Below, one piece after another: positions 11,929 through 25,430 of a stretch of 64,000 bases of DNA; the stretch's first letter is position 1, and the number at the start of each line of letters is the position of its first letter. Location: contig CAJJDP010000122.1 of NCBI GenBank assembly GCA_905182995.1, forward strand, positions 180,589 to 244,588, written 5' to 3'. The notes under the pieces were generated by a model that was not told the DNA's origin, ran no database searches, and worked only from the letters and a program-made list of their open reading frames with translations. The DNA is from Paramecium octaurelia (Eukaryota > Ciliophora > Oligohymenophorea > Peniculida > Parameciidae). The translations under genes were made by a program, and so were the position numbers.

Positions 11929-13259
11929 TCATTACAATAGAAAAATTTTAATTACTCCATCAAAATTCATGCAAACAACATAATTCTAAAACTCTGCTAC
12001 GTTTGCAACTCCATCCTATGATACACTTTGAATGTTCTTAACTTATATAACTTTCTCTTTCTCTTATGCCTTCACAAATAAACTATTTTCTGGGTTTAAT
12101 TAATTTAAATCAACGTCTGTTATTGATATTGTACCATCATAGCATCCACATATTATCCTAAATTCTGTTGCACTTATCGAACTGAATACTCCTCTAGATA
12201 TAAACGAGTTATGTCCCACCAAACGTATCCATGAAATTTTAGAATTAAAATTTATCACGTAAGCAGAATCATCCTGGGCCCCTAAACAAACCTATTTAAC
12301 TAGCTCTACTTACACTGCTAAAATTCGGATTAAATGAAAATGAGCAAATCCCACAACATTCAGTTTTAAATGAAAACAATGGTTTATTATTCATCACATC
12401 CAACAATCTAAAATATCCATCTAATCCACTCATAGCTATACACAATCCCTTCTCCATTCGTAATTCCGGCTTGTTAAGATGTTCCAAAGGACTAAAGGGT
12501 AATATCTCAATATCATTTATTGACATTGATTCAAACCTAAATATCAATAATGGATTCGCCTTAGGCTAACAATACTGAAAATTTGAAAATTCACCATAAT
12601 TTAAATAGTGATAATGAAAAGAGGGTTCAATTTCGAATTTTTTCAAAGTCTTCTAACTTACTTATATAATATTAAAATGCTACCTAGCTTTTTATGATAT
12701 TAAAAAGATAATCGAATGAATTTTTCATATTCATTTTGGAATTTTAACATTTGATGTTCTTAATGATAAATACAAACAACTCCCTCTAAAAATAATGTAG
12801 CAAAATATTTTTGAAAAATATGGATTTTTATGGGTCTTTTCTTTATAATAGGCTCTTAATTCTAACGATTAAATTCTTTTATAATTCGTTGTGTCATTAT
12901 CTGTTTCTGAACTATTCTGCCATCCATATACCCAGCAATAATGTTATCAACATCCAATAATCTGAAACAACATAAAAATTGATTTGGTTATTCCTCATGC
13001 TATTTATTCTAGACAGCTTTGGTGCCTGTTAGACCTATATATGCAAACATTTTTGGAATCTTCAAGGCCATTAGTGTCTCACTCTTTTGTGCTTTAGATT
13101 ATTAAAAGAAGCAAAATTACTAATGAAATCAGTTTAAATAGTTTCAGGATCAGTAAATGGCTCTCTACTATTAATTGAACACACCAGAAATAGTTTGTTT
13201 AATTTTGGTTATAAGACATCTAAAGTTATTGATTCATCTATAAGTTTTTATTAATCCAT
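11929..13259 (-). CDS. WD40-repeat protein, WDR20/CreC-like
   Basis: Three introns (23, 23, 22 nt) leave 420 residues. WD-type blades are visible: LLDVDNIIAGYMDGRI near residue 90, LCIAMSGLDGYFRLLDV near 240, then ECCGICSFSFNPN, CLGAQDDSAYVINF and IRLVGHNSFISRGVF near 290-330, and CGCYDGTISITDVD. The order GG-xCSF-xPN / xxGxQDDxxxxx / RxxGHxSFxS is the pattern of the WDR20/DMWD/CreC family, whose members bind and activate USP12/USP46-type deubiquitinases. The blades are diverged, so the family call is tentative while the propeller itself is fairly secure. The gene ends 20 bp from the convergent gene that stops at 11908. Confidence 0.65.
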
Positions 13260-13402
13260 GATTTAAAATGTATAATAATATTGTTATTAACCTATCAATA
13301 AATGATAGAAATGCCCATAAATCATCAGATCAAATTTCTTTAAAATGACAACTTCCCTTAGAGATGAATGTGTATATCAGGTTATATAGATTATTAATAA
13401 AT

Positions 13403-14133
13403 TCACAAAAATAGATTCTTCAATCTATTAATACAATGTATTCCAGATTCAAAATAGAATTTCTCGCATTCTAAGTCCTTTTTACGAATTAGCTTTTCTA
13501 AAGAATATCCTTTCCTAACAAAAATGATGTCCTCCTTTCTCAATAGTGTTCCTGGACAATAATCATTTTTGCCATCCCCAAAGTAACACACTTTTTCATA
13601 GTTATTTAATTAATAGTTATCTAAAATGATGGTTCTTTTGCACATATTTCTAGAACAGGATGATGTGCATTCATTTTTATGATAGGGGAAGATGGATATT
13701 TCGATGTCATCAATAATTTAGACAGGATTAGTATAGATTTTATCAAAGACATCTTATAGATTTTATTTTTATAAGATGGAATCAATGAAAAATGTATTTG
13801 AATCACTGGCTATTATACATTCAATTTAGTCCTTATTTGTTCTATTGAAAATATATTAATAAGTATATACCTAATGAAATTAAACAGCTCTCCAAATCCT
13901 TGTGTTAATTGTATTTCTTGCAAACAATGTTAGACCTGTTAAACACTTATGTCATTGTGATAATAAAATTGCAGGACCTTTCTCATAAATTTATTCCAAT
14001 TTTTTTCTTTTTCAAAATAAGGAGGCAGACTTTTGCGACCATTTGGCAGCAATTTCCATATGTATGTGTCTGTGTTATCCTCGACGATGGTGTGGTCAAA
14101 ATCAAAAATGAAAAGAAATCTTTTCTTTAACAT
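13403..14133 (-). CDS. PHOSPHO1/PHOSPHO2-type HAD phosphatase
   Basis: One 29-nt intron; 233 residues. Motif I FDFDHTIVEDNTD (residues 8-20) supplies the two catalytic aspartates of the HAD superfamily, and the specific continuation ending in WKLLPNG fits the PHOSPHO family. Motif II is ASDSNTFFIDS, followed by the family-specific YTNP and a Cys-containing CSRNMCK block. Motif III/IV is YFGDGKNDYCPG near residue 180, with VRKGYSLEKL after it. These enzymes hydrolyse small phosphomonoesters (phosphoethanolamine/phosphocholine or pyridoxal 5'-phosphate) in the cytosol. All catalytic residues are present. Length matches the family. Confidence 0.88.
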
Positions 14134-14155
14134 TATATAATTATAATTCAAATTT

Positions 14156-14929
14156 TCAACATTTAAATTATATTAAGACAGATTCACCTAATTTGATCCA
14201 GTTTTGCAATCCTTTCTAAAACTCAGACAAATTTAATGAAATATTATTCGTATTGAAAGTGGTGTCAATAGAATTAACAATGTATACATTTTTATAAGTG
14301 GGTGTTTACCTCAAAATGTCTAAGCCTTTTATTATTATAGAATGAAGAGATACTTTCCAAAATATATGTTGCTTTCTCCAATAATTAATAATCATTAGAT
14401 GATTTAGCTAGTTTAATAACATCATAAGCCCTAGATTGTTTATCCATCCAAATCTATTCTTAGGTGTCAATATTATTGACTTGTATTTCATAGTGCTGAT
14501 TGATCAAATTAACCACTTCGTCTTTTCGTTATTTGATTAATTGGAATATTTTATTGAAAGTTTATTCAATTTCCTTGAGTACTTTCTATTTTGATTCTTC
14601 AAATGTGAGTTTTGTGTGTCTAATGTCAACAAGAACGGTTTCTGTTTTTTCCAATTTCAAAAGTCCTTCTTTTGCAGCTTAATCCATTGATGTTCTTAAG
14701 TCTTTTGTTGCCTTGTCCATCTAATCAACTAAATGTCCTTTGTGATCTCCAAACATGAGACATGTTGGACAGATCAATCTATGATATTTGAAAAGTGGTA
14801 CACATGACAGACTGTACAGAAGGCTTCAAGTAATCGTTTGTGATTAACACATTCACCCACTCTTTGCGTATCATCACTATTCAATTATTTATTTGAGAAT
14901 CCTCCTGACTTGGCTTGATCTGAGATCAT
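14156..14929 (-). CDS. B-box zinc-finger coiled-coil protein (TRIM-like, no RING)
   Basis: Introns of 23 and 28 nt leave 240 residues. Near the N-terminus the spacing C-x2-H-x7-C-x2-C...C-x2-C...H...H (CVNHKRLLEAFCTVC, ICPTC, GDHKGHLVDQ) is a B-box type 2 zinc finger, with the first intron inside it. A coiled coil of about 130 residues follows (KLEKTETVLVDI, KVLKEIEQTFNKIFQLIKQR), and then a short tail. There is no RING finger upstream, so by itself it is not expected to be an E3 ligase; B-box/coiled-coil modules usually make oligomeric scaffolds. Its stop is 22 bp upstream of the phosphatase start on the same strand. Confidence 0.68.
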
Positions 14930-14974
14930 TTTATATAAAAATTATTTTATAAATTTATTTATTTATATACAAAG

Positions 14975-15308
14975 ATGTCCGAGCATTCACACTTGATGGA
15001 TGAGAATGTTGTGTAATCATAAATAAATTTCAAATACAAAACAAAATTGAATGGAATGTATAAAATTATGAGCGTGTATTATAAGATCAGAACCATGTGA
15101 ATTCTATTGTTTTACTTGCAACCAACCAAGAATATCAAGGATAGAATATACATATAGCAAAGCAACATTTATATGGTGTTGTATATTATGCTTTTGCACA
15201 ATAATTTTGGGTCTATTGCCATTTTGCATGTAGAAATGTTCTTCGAAAACGCATTATTGTCCTGTTTGTGACAAGATAGTTGGTCACACAGATGGAGAAC
15301 TTTGTTGA
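14975..15308 (+). CDS. LITAF-domain protein (SIMPLE-like)
   Basis: One 28-nt intron (15058-15085) leaves 101 residues. After a 30-residue tail comes the LITAF arrangement: CFTCN (first zinc knuckle), about 18 residues, a hydrophobic membrane-dipping helix (IWCCILCFCTIILGLLPFC), then HYCPVCDKIVG (second knuckle). The two CxxC pairs bind one zinc and the helix inserts monotopically into late endosome or lysosome membranes. Length and layout match the family; additional cysteines in the helix may be palmitoylated. Divergent from the B-box gene with 45 bp between start codons. Confidence 0.75.
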
Positions 15309-15329
15309 TTAATATATATATTCTAAGAA

Positions 15330-17234
15330 TCATTTCTTCTCAAAAATTGAAATATCAAAGTTTTCTATATCCTATTTTAACAACTCCTTTCTGTTTATGT
15401 TCTTTTCCTTTGCTCTCTTCTTCAATCCCCTCAAATACTACCCTTTAATGAATCTGACATGATTGGGATTGACCTCACCCATAAACTTGGCAATCTTCTT
15501 ATTATTTACTACAATTTCAAAATATTTGTACAGTCCCTCCAAGAACTATTTATACTATTCGTCCTTCCATTCCTCCCTATTATCACTATGATATATGTAG
15601 GATCTAAGAAATCATAAATTAGACTTACCTCTTCTACTGGGTTTTAGGAGCATTGATATAATTTAGATATTCATCGATAGCCGAATTGACTTATTCCATA
15701 GAGGATTTCAATCCTAAGAGACCATCCTTATTGGTTTTGAGGACTCCAAAGTATTCCTTGAAATGCTCCTTCTTAGAAGTGTATACAATTTCAATGTAAT
15801 TCTTGTAGACTCTGAGGATATCATCATATTAATCAAAAGGAATATCATAATACAATTCTAATTGTGCAAGCACATTAAAATAGTAGTATTCGTTCTACAT
15901 ATCAGCCTTGTTCCATCTTTGATAAGCACTATTAGATTTCTCGTTCTTTTCTTCCTCCTCATAATCCAACTAATCGATTTTCTGATCCTCAAATTTATAA
16001 TCAATTCCTAAGATTTATTAGGCAAATCTTAGTGACAAGATCAGTATGTTTCTGATTAAGAGTAATTCCTTTCTATAACTAGCAGGGGTGCTGGAAAAGT
16101 AATTCTTTAAACAGATATTTTGATCTTTGCAGTACTAATCAAAATCTGCCATCAATTTATCCTTTGATTGATCCAGATACTTCTAAAATAACTTCATGGA
16201 TGTCTTGGATTCAGCATTATCATCTAAGATGATGTTCTTTTTCTATTTATTTTACTTATAATTCTCTTGATCACTCAAACACAAATACAACACCAAATTT
16301 TGAATTCGCAAATGTTCTCGTGTGAATTCATTACTGTCTCTAAAGATGAACCTGTATATGTAGGGTAGAATCACCAAGTCAATCTTAGAATAGGAGTTCA
16401 CTTGATTCGGCACAAAGATGGTTCTTCTTTCATCGACATCCTGCTTTTACTATTCCTTAAGCAATGCTCTCTTGTCTCTATATGAAACCTGATCGGTCTT
16501 AGCAGATCTGGTCTCTTTATTTTAAATGTAAGTGACTCTGCTCATCGGATCGACAGGTTAATTCTTCACATGATCAACTTGCTATTGCAATTTCAATTGA
16601 TATTTTCTTTGTTTGCATTCCACAAGAGATTGAATGATTTCATTGTAGGAGTCTATTGCCTATAACTATTTGTTTTGAGAACTAAATGTGATAATGTTAT
16701 TTGATACTTAGCTTGATCATACTCTGAGATCAAGGCTATCACTTCAGGAATCTTCAAGAATTCACTCTTGTAATCCACCTTAGAAAAGTCCAAGGAGGCC
16801 AAATACTTTCTGAGGGCATGAGCATCTTAAAGTATTTCTGATAATGATTTCTTGCCTCCACTCTTTTTCACTTATTCCTGAGTACAATTCGGTTCCAGAG
16901 TGTGGAGCAACTTTACACGTAGTTGCACTTCATTCCAAGCTTCACTTCCATGGATCCAAAACTTTGAACTGAGTCTCATCTCCATGATTATAAAACTTGT
17001 TAATTCTCTTATTGTTTTGCTTCTCTATGGCTAGATTGCTAACTCTAGTAAGTAGGTTTGCAGTTCGAACTCAATAAGCGAGCAAAATTCTTTGTGAGAT
17101 ATCTTACGCATAATATGAGAAGCAAGATGAGGAAGGTAATTGATATTTAGGTAGGTGTATGGACCCAATTTAGGTTCTTCAGGAGTGAAGATATGGAGAT
17201 CAAGGGTTCTCTCATCCATGCTGAATTTATCCAT
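15330..17234 (-). CDS. Hypothetical protein, 617 aa
   Basis: Starts at ATG 17234; introns of 26 and 25 nt leave exactly 618 codons. The protein is hydrophilic, mostly helical, without signal peptide, membrane segment or catalytic motif that I recognise. Distinct parts: N-terminal block with LGPYTYLNINYLPHLASHIM, a Lys/Gln-rich middle with VDERRTIFVPNQVNSYSKID, an acidic linker (QLDYEEEEKNEKSNS) near residue 430, and a basic C-terminus. It may be a large structural or RNA-associated protein, but nothing decides this. Confidence 0.72.
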
Positions 17235-17275
17235 TTAATAATTTTAATATATATATATATATGTACTAGATAACT

Positions 17276-17688
17276 TCACAATGCCTTAATTTTGTCTTCG
17301 ACAAATTACTTTTCATTTTCGCTGACCTCAATTGCAAAGTCTTTGACTGCAACAGATGAACATTTTCTTGATTTGATCTTCTTTGTCTTAGTAAGGAACT
17401 TTGAAATGCCAATCCATTCACCAAGTAAAGCTCCTTTTTCCACCTTCCAAACTGGGATTTGGAATTATTTTGCCAAAGCAATAACCAATTTCTTGTATGT
17501 GTCTTCTGTGCAATCATCAGCTAACACTACGAATTTGGCCTACACTCTTTCTATATCAATACTTGTTTGCTTTCGATAGCCTTACAGACTTCATGGACTC
17601 CCTTAGCCAATTGTCCTCTGTGTAATGATGTTTAGACGACTCTTTTTAAGGTGGTAAGTTCCTCTGATAATTGTTCGACCTCTGCCAT
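17276..17688 (-). CDS. RPS12: 40S ribosomal protein eS12
   Basis: One 23-nt intron after codon 42 leaves 129 residues. Recognisable blocks: LHRGQLAKGVHEVCKAI, then FVVLADDCTEDTYKKLVIAL, then the GEWIGIS motif (residues 92-98) and a basic tail. Length and motifs match eS12, a component of the small-subunit beak. Codon choice is richer in C/G than its neighbours, as expected of a highly expressed gene. The start at 17688 gives the family-like acidic N-terminus MAEVEQLSEEL. Confidence 0.92.
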
Positions 17689-18137
17689 AATAAAATAATT
17701 TAAATCTTATTTAAATTAAATAACATACAAAAATCTCAATAACTCAGCACCATCAATTAGCAGAGCATGCTTCTCTCCAAACATTCCCATCTCTCATACA
17801 AATATTTTATAATTTTTCATCATTATAATTTGTTCATAATTAATGTGGATTATTAAATACATTTTTACATTGTCCCTCATTTATAATAATGTAATAAAAG
17901 CTGATATATTATTTAAATGCAATTACATTTCCAATCTTAAAAAAATTATTACAATACACCTACCAAAAGTTTATTCTATTTTTCTCTTTATAAGAAGGAG
18001 AGCTAAAAATAGTTTTGAAATCCAAGAAAATTGAATAACATTTAGAATTAGTTCTTAAATTGTGCTTCCTTAAGTTAGTTATAAATCTATTTGGATAATG
18101 TAGATATTTCTCTTTATTTATTAAAATTATTATATAA
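17689..18137. other. Intergenic spacer, about 450 bp
   Basis: Divergent promoter region of eS12 and the FHA/RING-CH gene. A short, relatively GC-rich patch at about 17740-17800 stands out in the AT-rich background and probably belongs to the eS12 promoter or leader. Overlapping open frames on both strands at 17843-18274 have no coding character. Confidence 0.5.
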
Positions 18138-19486
18138 ATGGGCGTTGCTTGTTCAGGGAGTAAGAGGAATGAACAGTTATTGTAAGAATAATAAAGAAAG
18201 TTAGATTGCATGTTGATGTATACATATGGAAGGAGAAGGAAAAGAAATACCATCTTTATGATTACTCTAGTCATGATTCACATTATTAGTAATTGTAGGT
18301 GATTTAAGATACGAAATTGTGCAAGTATGGAGAAAACATTCTGGCTGTTCAACCAAATGTATGTAACACTCATTTATTGGTAGTAAACGATAGAGGGAGC
18401 CTAAGAGTTATTTGTGATTAAGGAGAAGGTTTTGAGACCCATTACGGAAATATGGTCAATAATTAGGAATGACCAAGTGAACGGAGTTCCAGTTACGAAT
18501 GTACGTCTACGATAATATGAAAGAGAGTTTAACTATTTCCTGGACAAACCATAAGACTGGGAAGAGTGAAAATCATATTGTGGGAAGCCTGTTTCAATTA
18601 GGCAATGGCTACGGAGGAGAGCGAGAAGGAGAAGGACGAAGAGGCCAATGGATTGGATGACAGTGATAACAGCAATGCTGAAAACTCATGTAGGATCTGC
18701 ATGAGTAAAGTAGGAACAATTTAAAACCCACTGATAAACCCATGCCAATGTAACGAGTATTACCTAAACATATTGCAGGTTCTGGATCTGTCAAATACAT
18801 ACACATCAAATGTCTTCAATAGTGGATCCACAACAAATTCAAGATCAGAGAACTCAACAATATTGTCCTTTACTTTTGGTCCAATTTAATTTGTGAGATT
18901 TGCAAGGAGCAATACAAATGTAAATATGACATCACATACAAAAACTAGTGGAGTACAAGTTTAAGAATAGGAAGTATCATTTGATTGACATTCCAAGACC
19001 GAAAGAGGCGTATTTTATATTTTGGATCAGTCACATTGATAAAAACAAGGAGAAAGGATTGTATGTGATTAATTTGAATGGGAGAAACAACATTAAGATT
19101 GGGAGGGTGCAAGAGAATGACATCAAATTACAGGATATCAGTGTGTCTAGAAATCACGCACTGATAACGTTCAATAGAGAGGATGAATCAATCTTCTTAG
19201 AAGATCTGGGCAGCAAATTTGGTACTCTCCTACAAATAGATGAATTGAGATTGGATACTAAATCAATAATTTAAGTTGCAAATTCCGTGTTTATTTTTGA
19301 CTACTTGAAAAAGAACCAGAAACACTATGAATTGCCTAGTTTCTACAAAGTGGTCGAAAAGGAGACTCAACAACAGCCTCAAGTAAGGAGATCTAAAATT
19401 ATTAAATTTAGGATTGTGTTGAAGATGACGTCCTGGTCAATGTCGATAACAACAAGTATTTAAGTGGAGACAACGAAGCCCCCTGA
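18138..19486 (+). CDS. FHA plus RING-CH (MARCH-type) protein with N-terminal acylation signal
   Basis: Six introns (23, 25, 23, 29, 29, 29 nt) leave 396 residues. The N-terminus MGVACSGS fits dual acylation (myristoyl-Gly2, palmitoyl-Cys5). A beta-rich region follows, ending NGVPVTN...LFPGQTIRLGRVKI (about residues 95-125). Next is an acidic linker and a RING-CH domain (about 155-230) with CRICM, PCQCSGSVKYIHIKCLQQW and CEIC: the C4HC3 zinc ligands of membrane-type E3 ligases. The C-terminal half is an FHA domain (about 240-350) with IKIGR, SVSRNHA and DLGSKFGT, the phosphothreonine-binding signature. Predicted role: phospho-dependent ubiquitin ligase at a membrane, tethered by lipid rather than by the transmembrane helices usual for MARCH proteins. 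No membrane helix seen. Confidence 0.72.
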
Positions 19487-19552
19487 TTTTACTGAACAAA
19501 AAAACTATATTAATATATGATTCATACGTAATGACATACTATTTTTATTTAT

Positions 19553-20728
19553 ATGTTTACAACAAGATTGGCCTATAGATTTGCCAAATCAGTTCCCGTC
19601 GTGGATGTCACTTCATTTCTGGCCAAAAAAGGTGACTCATCGGCTCAGTGCGCCCAAGTAGCTGAGGCTCTGCATAACTACGGTGCTGTATGCATCAAGG
19701 ATCCCAGAGTAAACGATCGTCATAATGTTGACTTCCTCGACATGATGGAGAAGTATTTTGCGAGTAGAGCTGCCAAATTCTATAATGACGAGAAGGTACT
19801 CTCCCTATCTAGACTCTAGGTCGAAGATATCTTTCCAAATTATTCCTATCAAGTGGGGGCCACTCCAGAGTTCGTAGAGAAAGCCCGTACACACTCGAAT
19901 GTGATTAGACAAAAACACCAAGGAAAATGAAGCATACACTCCTCAGCCAGCTCCTTATGTAAGTGAATCAACTATTTTATTTTAGGATGCCAAATGGAGG
20001 TTCTTTTGGCCCATTGATGATACAGGCAGACGAACCAAAGACGAAGAGTAACTAATAACTCTTAGTATTTTAGTTTTAAACCGCCAAGATTCAGACCGAA
20101 GGATGTTCCTCAGTTTGGAGAGAGAATGGAATAGTGGGGGAAAATGATGATTAATGGATGTTTGACTGTTGCTGAAATGGCTGCCATTGGCATGAGTATA
20201 CCAGCTGATACATTTACTACCAGGATGCAGGGAGGTCCTCATCTTCTGGCTCCAACTGGATCAGATATGGAGAGACACAAACTCGGCACTGTCTTCGCAG
20301 GTTTTCATTATGATCTCAATTTCTTGACTATTCATGGCAAGAGTCGTTATCCTGGACTGTATGTGTGGTTGAGGAATGGGGAGAGAATTTCCGTTGCTGT
20401 TCCTGAGGGACATCTCTTGTTGTAAGCGGGAGCTCAATTTGATTTACTGACTGGAGGCTATGTCACGTGTGGTTATCATGAAGTACTCTCTCTGTTTCGA
20501 TTGTGATAGGTCATCTACACGGAGGATGCTAAGAAGAGATTCGAGGAGAATAAGAAGGCAGGAAAGAGTACTTGGAGAGTGTCCTCAACTTTGTTCTCTC
20601 ACATTAACTCTGAGGTCACTCTCCAACCGTTGGGCAAGTTTGCTAAGTAGGGATTGCCTGAGAAGTACAAACCCATCAAGGCTTTTGATCAAGTCTAACA
20701 AGAGTTGGAGGCCATCAAATTAAAGTGA
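19553..20728 (+). CDS. Fe(II)/2-oxoglutarate-dependent oxygenase-like protein (isopenicillin N synthase fold)
   Basis: Five introns (24, 22, 27, 26, 27 nt) leave 349 residues. The N-terminal part has the family-like VPVVDVTSFL and the helix where ALHNYGAVCIKDP corresponds to the GF-F/V-xxxNHGI region. The metal site is visible as HYD (in FAGFHYDLNFLTIHG) with the distal His in VTCGYHEV after LLLQAGAQFDLLTGG. The segment PGLYVWLRNGERISV matches the GLQV-strand of the fold. It is a soluble enzyme expected to oxidise a small molecule or amino-acid derivative; the substrate cannot be read from sequence. The C-terminus (about 80 residues) is family-specific. Codon use is more GC-rich than its neighbours, suggesting high expression. 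Confidence 0.75.
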
Positions 20729-20796
20729 AATTGTTATTTCAGATTATATAGGATATAATCATATATTATATATTTTTATTCATTATAATTTTAAAA

Positions 20797-22424
<1,628 letters not shown>

Positions 22425-22457
22425 TTTATGCTTAAGAAAATATAATTTATATAAAAA

Positions 22458-22983
22458 ATGAAAACTTCATCCTTTTGGCGTAAATAGAAGATACAGGTCA
22501 TGCCCTTGACGAGTTCTTAAAACAAGTCCAAATTCGAGAACACGTTGATCAAAACAAAAAAGTAACTAAGCTTTCATGAATAAGAGAATTGGAATGATGA
22601 ACACATAATTAAATATCGGAATCACTTGAAAGACATAAGAGAATTAAAACAAAAGTGGCAAATCATTGACAGACCAATGAATGCCTCAGTCTCAGAAAAA
22701 GCTAAATCTGATATCTTAGACATGGAATAATCAGTAAGAATCGCATGTTTATATTTAGATACAACATGAATCTCTTGAAAAACCTAAAAAAAAGAATATT
22801 ATTCGCCCATTTAGTTCCAGATAGTAGAAACTACTATCACAAATCTCGCAAATTTACAATTTCTAATCATGTGCTAATCGTTAAAATAAAATTAAGCTCT
22901 ATTTGTAGTCTGATGACAATTATGCTAATCGTTCATTTAGATTCTACAAGAATTTTGCAAATTATCTTCACTCGATCAAATGA
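22458..22983 (+). CDS. Hypothetical basic protein, 166 aa
   Basis: A single 25-nt intron leaves exactly 167 codons. Composition is Lys/Gln/Ser/Asn-rich with no hydrophobic segment; short helices such as YRNHLKDIRELKQKWQI. No domain recognised. It sits 33 bp after MAPK15 and 29 bp before the CEP164-like gene, on the same strand. Confidence 0.65.
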
Positions 22984-23012
22984 CTTTATATATATTATTT
23001 TTATATTTTATA

Positions 23013-25430
23013 ATGATGCGAGCAGAATTTCAGATTTTGGAAGAAGAAATAGACGAGGACTATGAACCTAGTAGAGAGGGTAAATAAACACAACCATTAT
23101 TTAGAAATTCTTGAATATGCTGAATGTTTAGGTTTAATAACATCATAATTATGAAGGCATGTCTCCAAGAAGTGACACCAAGTATTTTCATATAGCCAGA
23201 GAAGGATTAAAAACACCACTCCCTCCCCCTTGGAGACCAGCCTAGCTTAGAAATGGAGACATCGTCTATTACAATCCTGTTACCAAGGTTCTCCAATAGG
23301 AACACCCTTTGGATGAGTATTTCAAGTAAAACTTATTCAAAACTAGAGGCGCAAATACATCGAAGAGAAAAAGAAAGACGTGCAAAATAGTCAACCCTCT
23401 AAAACATCTAAGAAATTGAAAGGACTCTGCGAATAGTTGAGAGAACCAACCACTCAAGAAACCACACAGAAAACTGACAAGAAATTATCGTAGGCAGCAG
23501 ATATCAGTCAGAGTAATTTATCTGATGTACCCTTATTGAATGAGAGTGTATAATTACAGGAGCAATTCGAATTAATCGATAATTAATTTAAATTTGAACT
23601 TACATAATATGAAAAAGAACAAGAGTCCTTTGTGATGCTATATAAAATGAATAGAGCCAAACAATTTGAATCGGATAAATAAGAAATATCTGATTCCTCC
23701 TTTGAAGATTTCAATCTAAATGTTCCAGAAAAAGCCTTGTAAATTAGACAGAAGTTTTTAAATTAAAAGGAAGAATTGAAAATCAAAATACAAGAAGAAA
23801 CCGACCAGAAACTCATAACTGAATAGTCTAAATTAACAGAATAATCTGCATCTAAATTACTTGATTATAAAGCAGCCTAATCTATTAAAAATGAACAAAG
23901 AATTCAATAACTTCAAAGCGAATGGGAGTCAAAATTATAGAGTTTGAAATAAAAAATTAAATCTACCTAAAAAGAATTAGATGAAAAAAAATTATAATAA
24001 CAATCAATGGTGTCTTAATAGCAATCAAATTTAAAGGCCAAATGGCTCAAGATTTAAGGTCAATATGAAAAGTAAATTTAAAAGGAGTATTAACAAATCC
24101 TTCTTAATATGGATGAAATATTAAAATAGAAAAAAAATGACATAGTTATTTAATTTAAATAAGTCAAACTCTAAAAGTCTTAAGAATTACATAACTTATA
24201 TAAGGAAAATAATGAATTTAATATAAAGAAGAGGTTGAGAGAAGTATATAGAGAAAAATTAGAATTGGCTAAAGTTTCTAATCTCCATGATATGGAAAAT
24301 GATGTAAAACAAGAAGAAATTTCTTAATTTGAATAAATGACAGAAAATATTATTAATTATAAGAATATGTTGAGAACCAATTTTGTAAAATTAAAACAAT
24401 AATAAATTGATAATGAAAGAGTTTATCTCAGCAATTATTATAAGGAATAACTCCAAGCCTTTAAAGTTGAAACTTTTAAGAGTACTGAGCTTTAAATTTA
24501 GAAATTGGAATTAAGTTAAATTGTTATGGCCAATCAAAGCTTTTCTTAATTGGACAATTCTCAATTAAAAGTTCAAATCAACCCAGATAGTAGGATTTAA
24601 AAAAAAGAACTTGAACTACAGATCTAGGAATACAGGACGAAGATCGAGAATTTAAAATCTAAACTCTCAAACATAGATTAAACTAAAAGAGATGAAGAAT
24701 TTCTAATAAAGTAAATATTGAGCAAATAATAAGGGTTTTAAATTAAAATGATAAAATAAATTTCCTTTAACAGTCTCTCTAAGAACAAGACAATATCTTA
24801 AATGAGTTAACAAAACTATATGTGTCTTAGCCAGTAATGACTCATAAAGGTAGTTAGCAAACCCCTAAACTCTAAGAGTAGGATCAATTGGTTAACAGTG
24901 TCGAACAAGAAATCTAGTGGTTGGTATTATAAAAGGAAAGGCTGAAATATGATAAAAAGAAACTCTAAAAGAGTTATGAAAAATTGAGTTTATTAGCATC
25001 TACTAATGATTAAGTGGACACTTATAATAAATGTGTTAATGTGGTAAGAAATAATTAGTAGATCTTAAAAAATTGCGAATATATCATAACGTATAATTGT
25101 GTTTTTAAATAATTTAGATAAATGTAGTTAAATTGTTAGTAGTATAAACAAACAAAATTGATTCAATATCTAAAGGAGAATGATAAGTTATAGGAGGAGT
25201 TGTAAACGTAAAAGTCCTTAATTGGGAGCATTAGCCAAATGCAATTAGATACATCATTTCCAATATACAAATAAGTGAGTCAAAGTTTTCATTAGAGCGA
25301 TAGTTTTGATTAAAGTTATTTGAAATAACAAACAAACAATCAAAAATAATTACTTCGTGATATTAGAGATAGTGTACTATATTTAAGTTATAAATAGCTA
25401 AACAAATCAATGCTTTCTAGGATGTATTGA
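23013..25430 (+). CDS. CEP164-like protein (WW-type domain plus long coiled coil)
   Basis: Four introns (25, 25, 23, 23 nt) leave 773 residues. The first 90 residues match the CEP164 N-terminus: PSREEILEYAECLGM, then LPPPWRPAQLRNGDIVYYN and EHPLDEYFK, i.e. the helix and WW-like domain that in CEP164 bind TTBK2 (WW second Trp replaced, ending in the HPxDEYF motif). The rest, to residue 773, is almost continuous coiled coil rich in Lys, Glu and Gln, with many Gln encoded by TAA/TAG. CEP164 is a distal-appendage protein needed to dock basal bodies and recruit TTBK2. A similar WW plus coiled-coil layout also occurs in a few other centriolar proteins, so orthology is probable rather than certain. 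Confidence 0.65.

Noticed and set aside
17843-18274. Opposing open frames on both strands upstream of the FHA/RING-CH gene
   Set aside because: AT-biased composition, no splice support, and the minus-strand one is antisense to the well-supported first exon.
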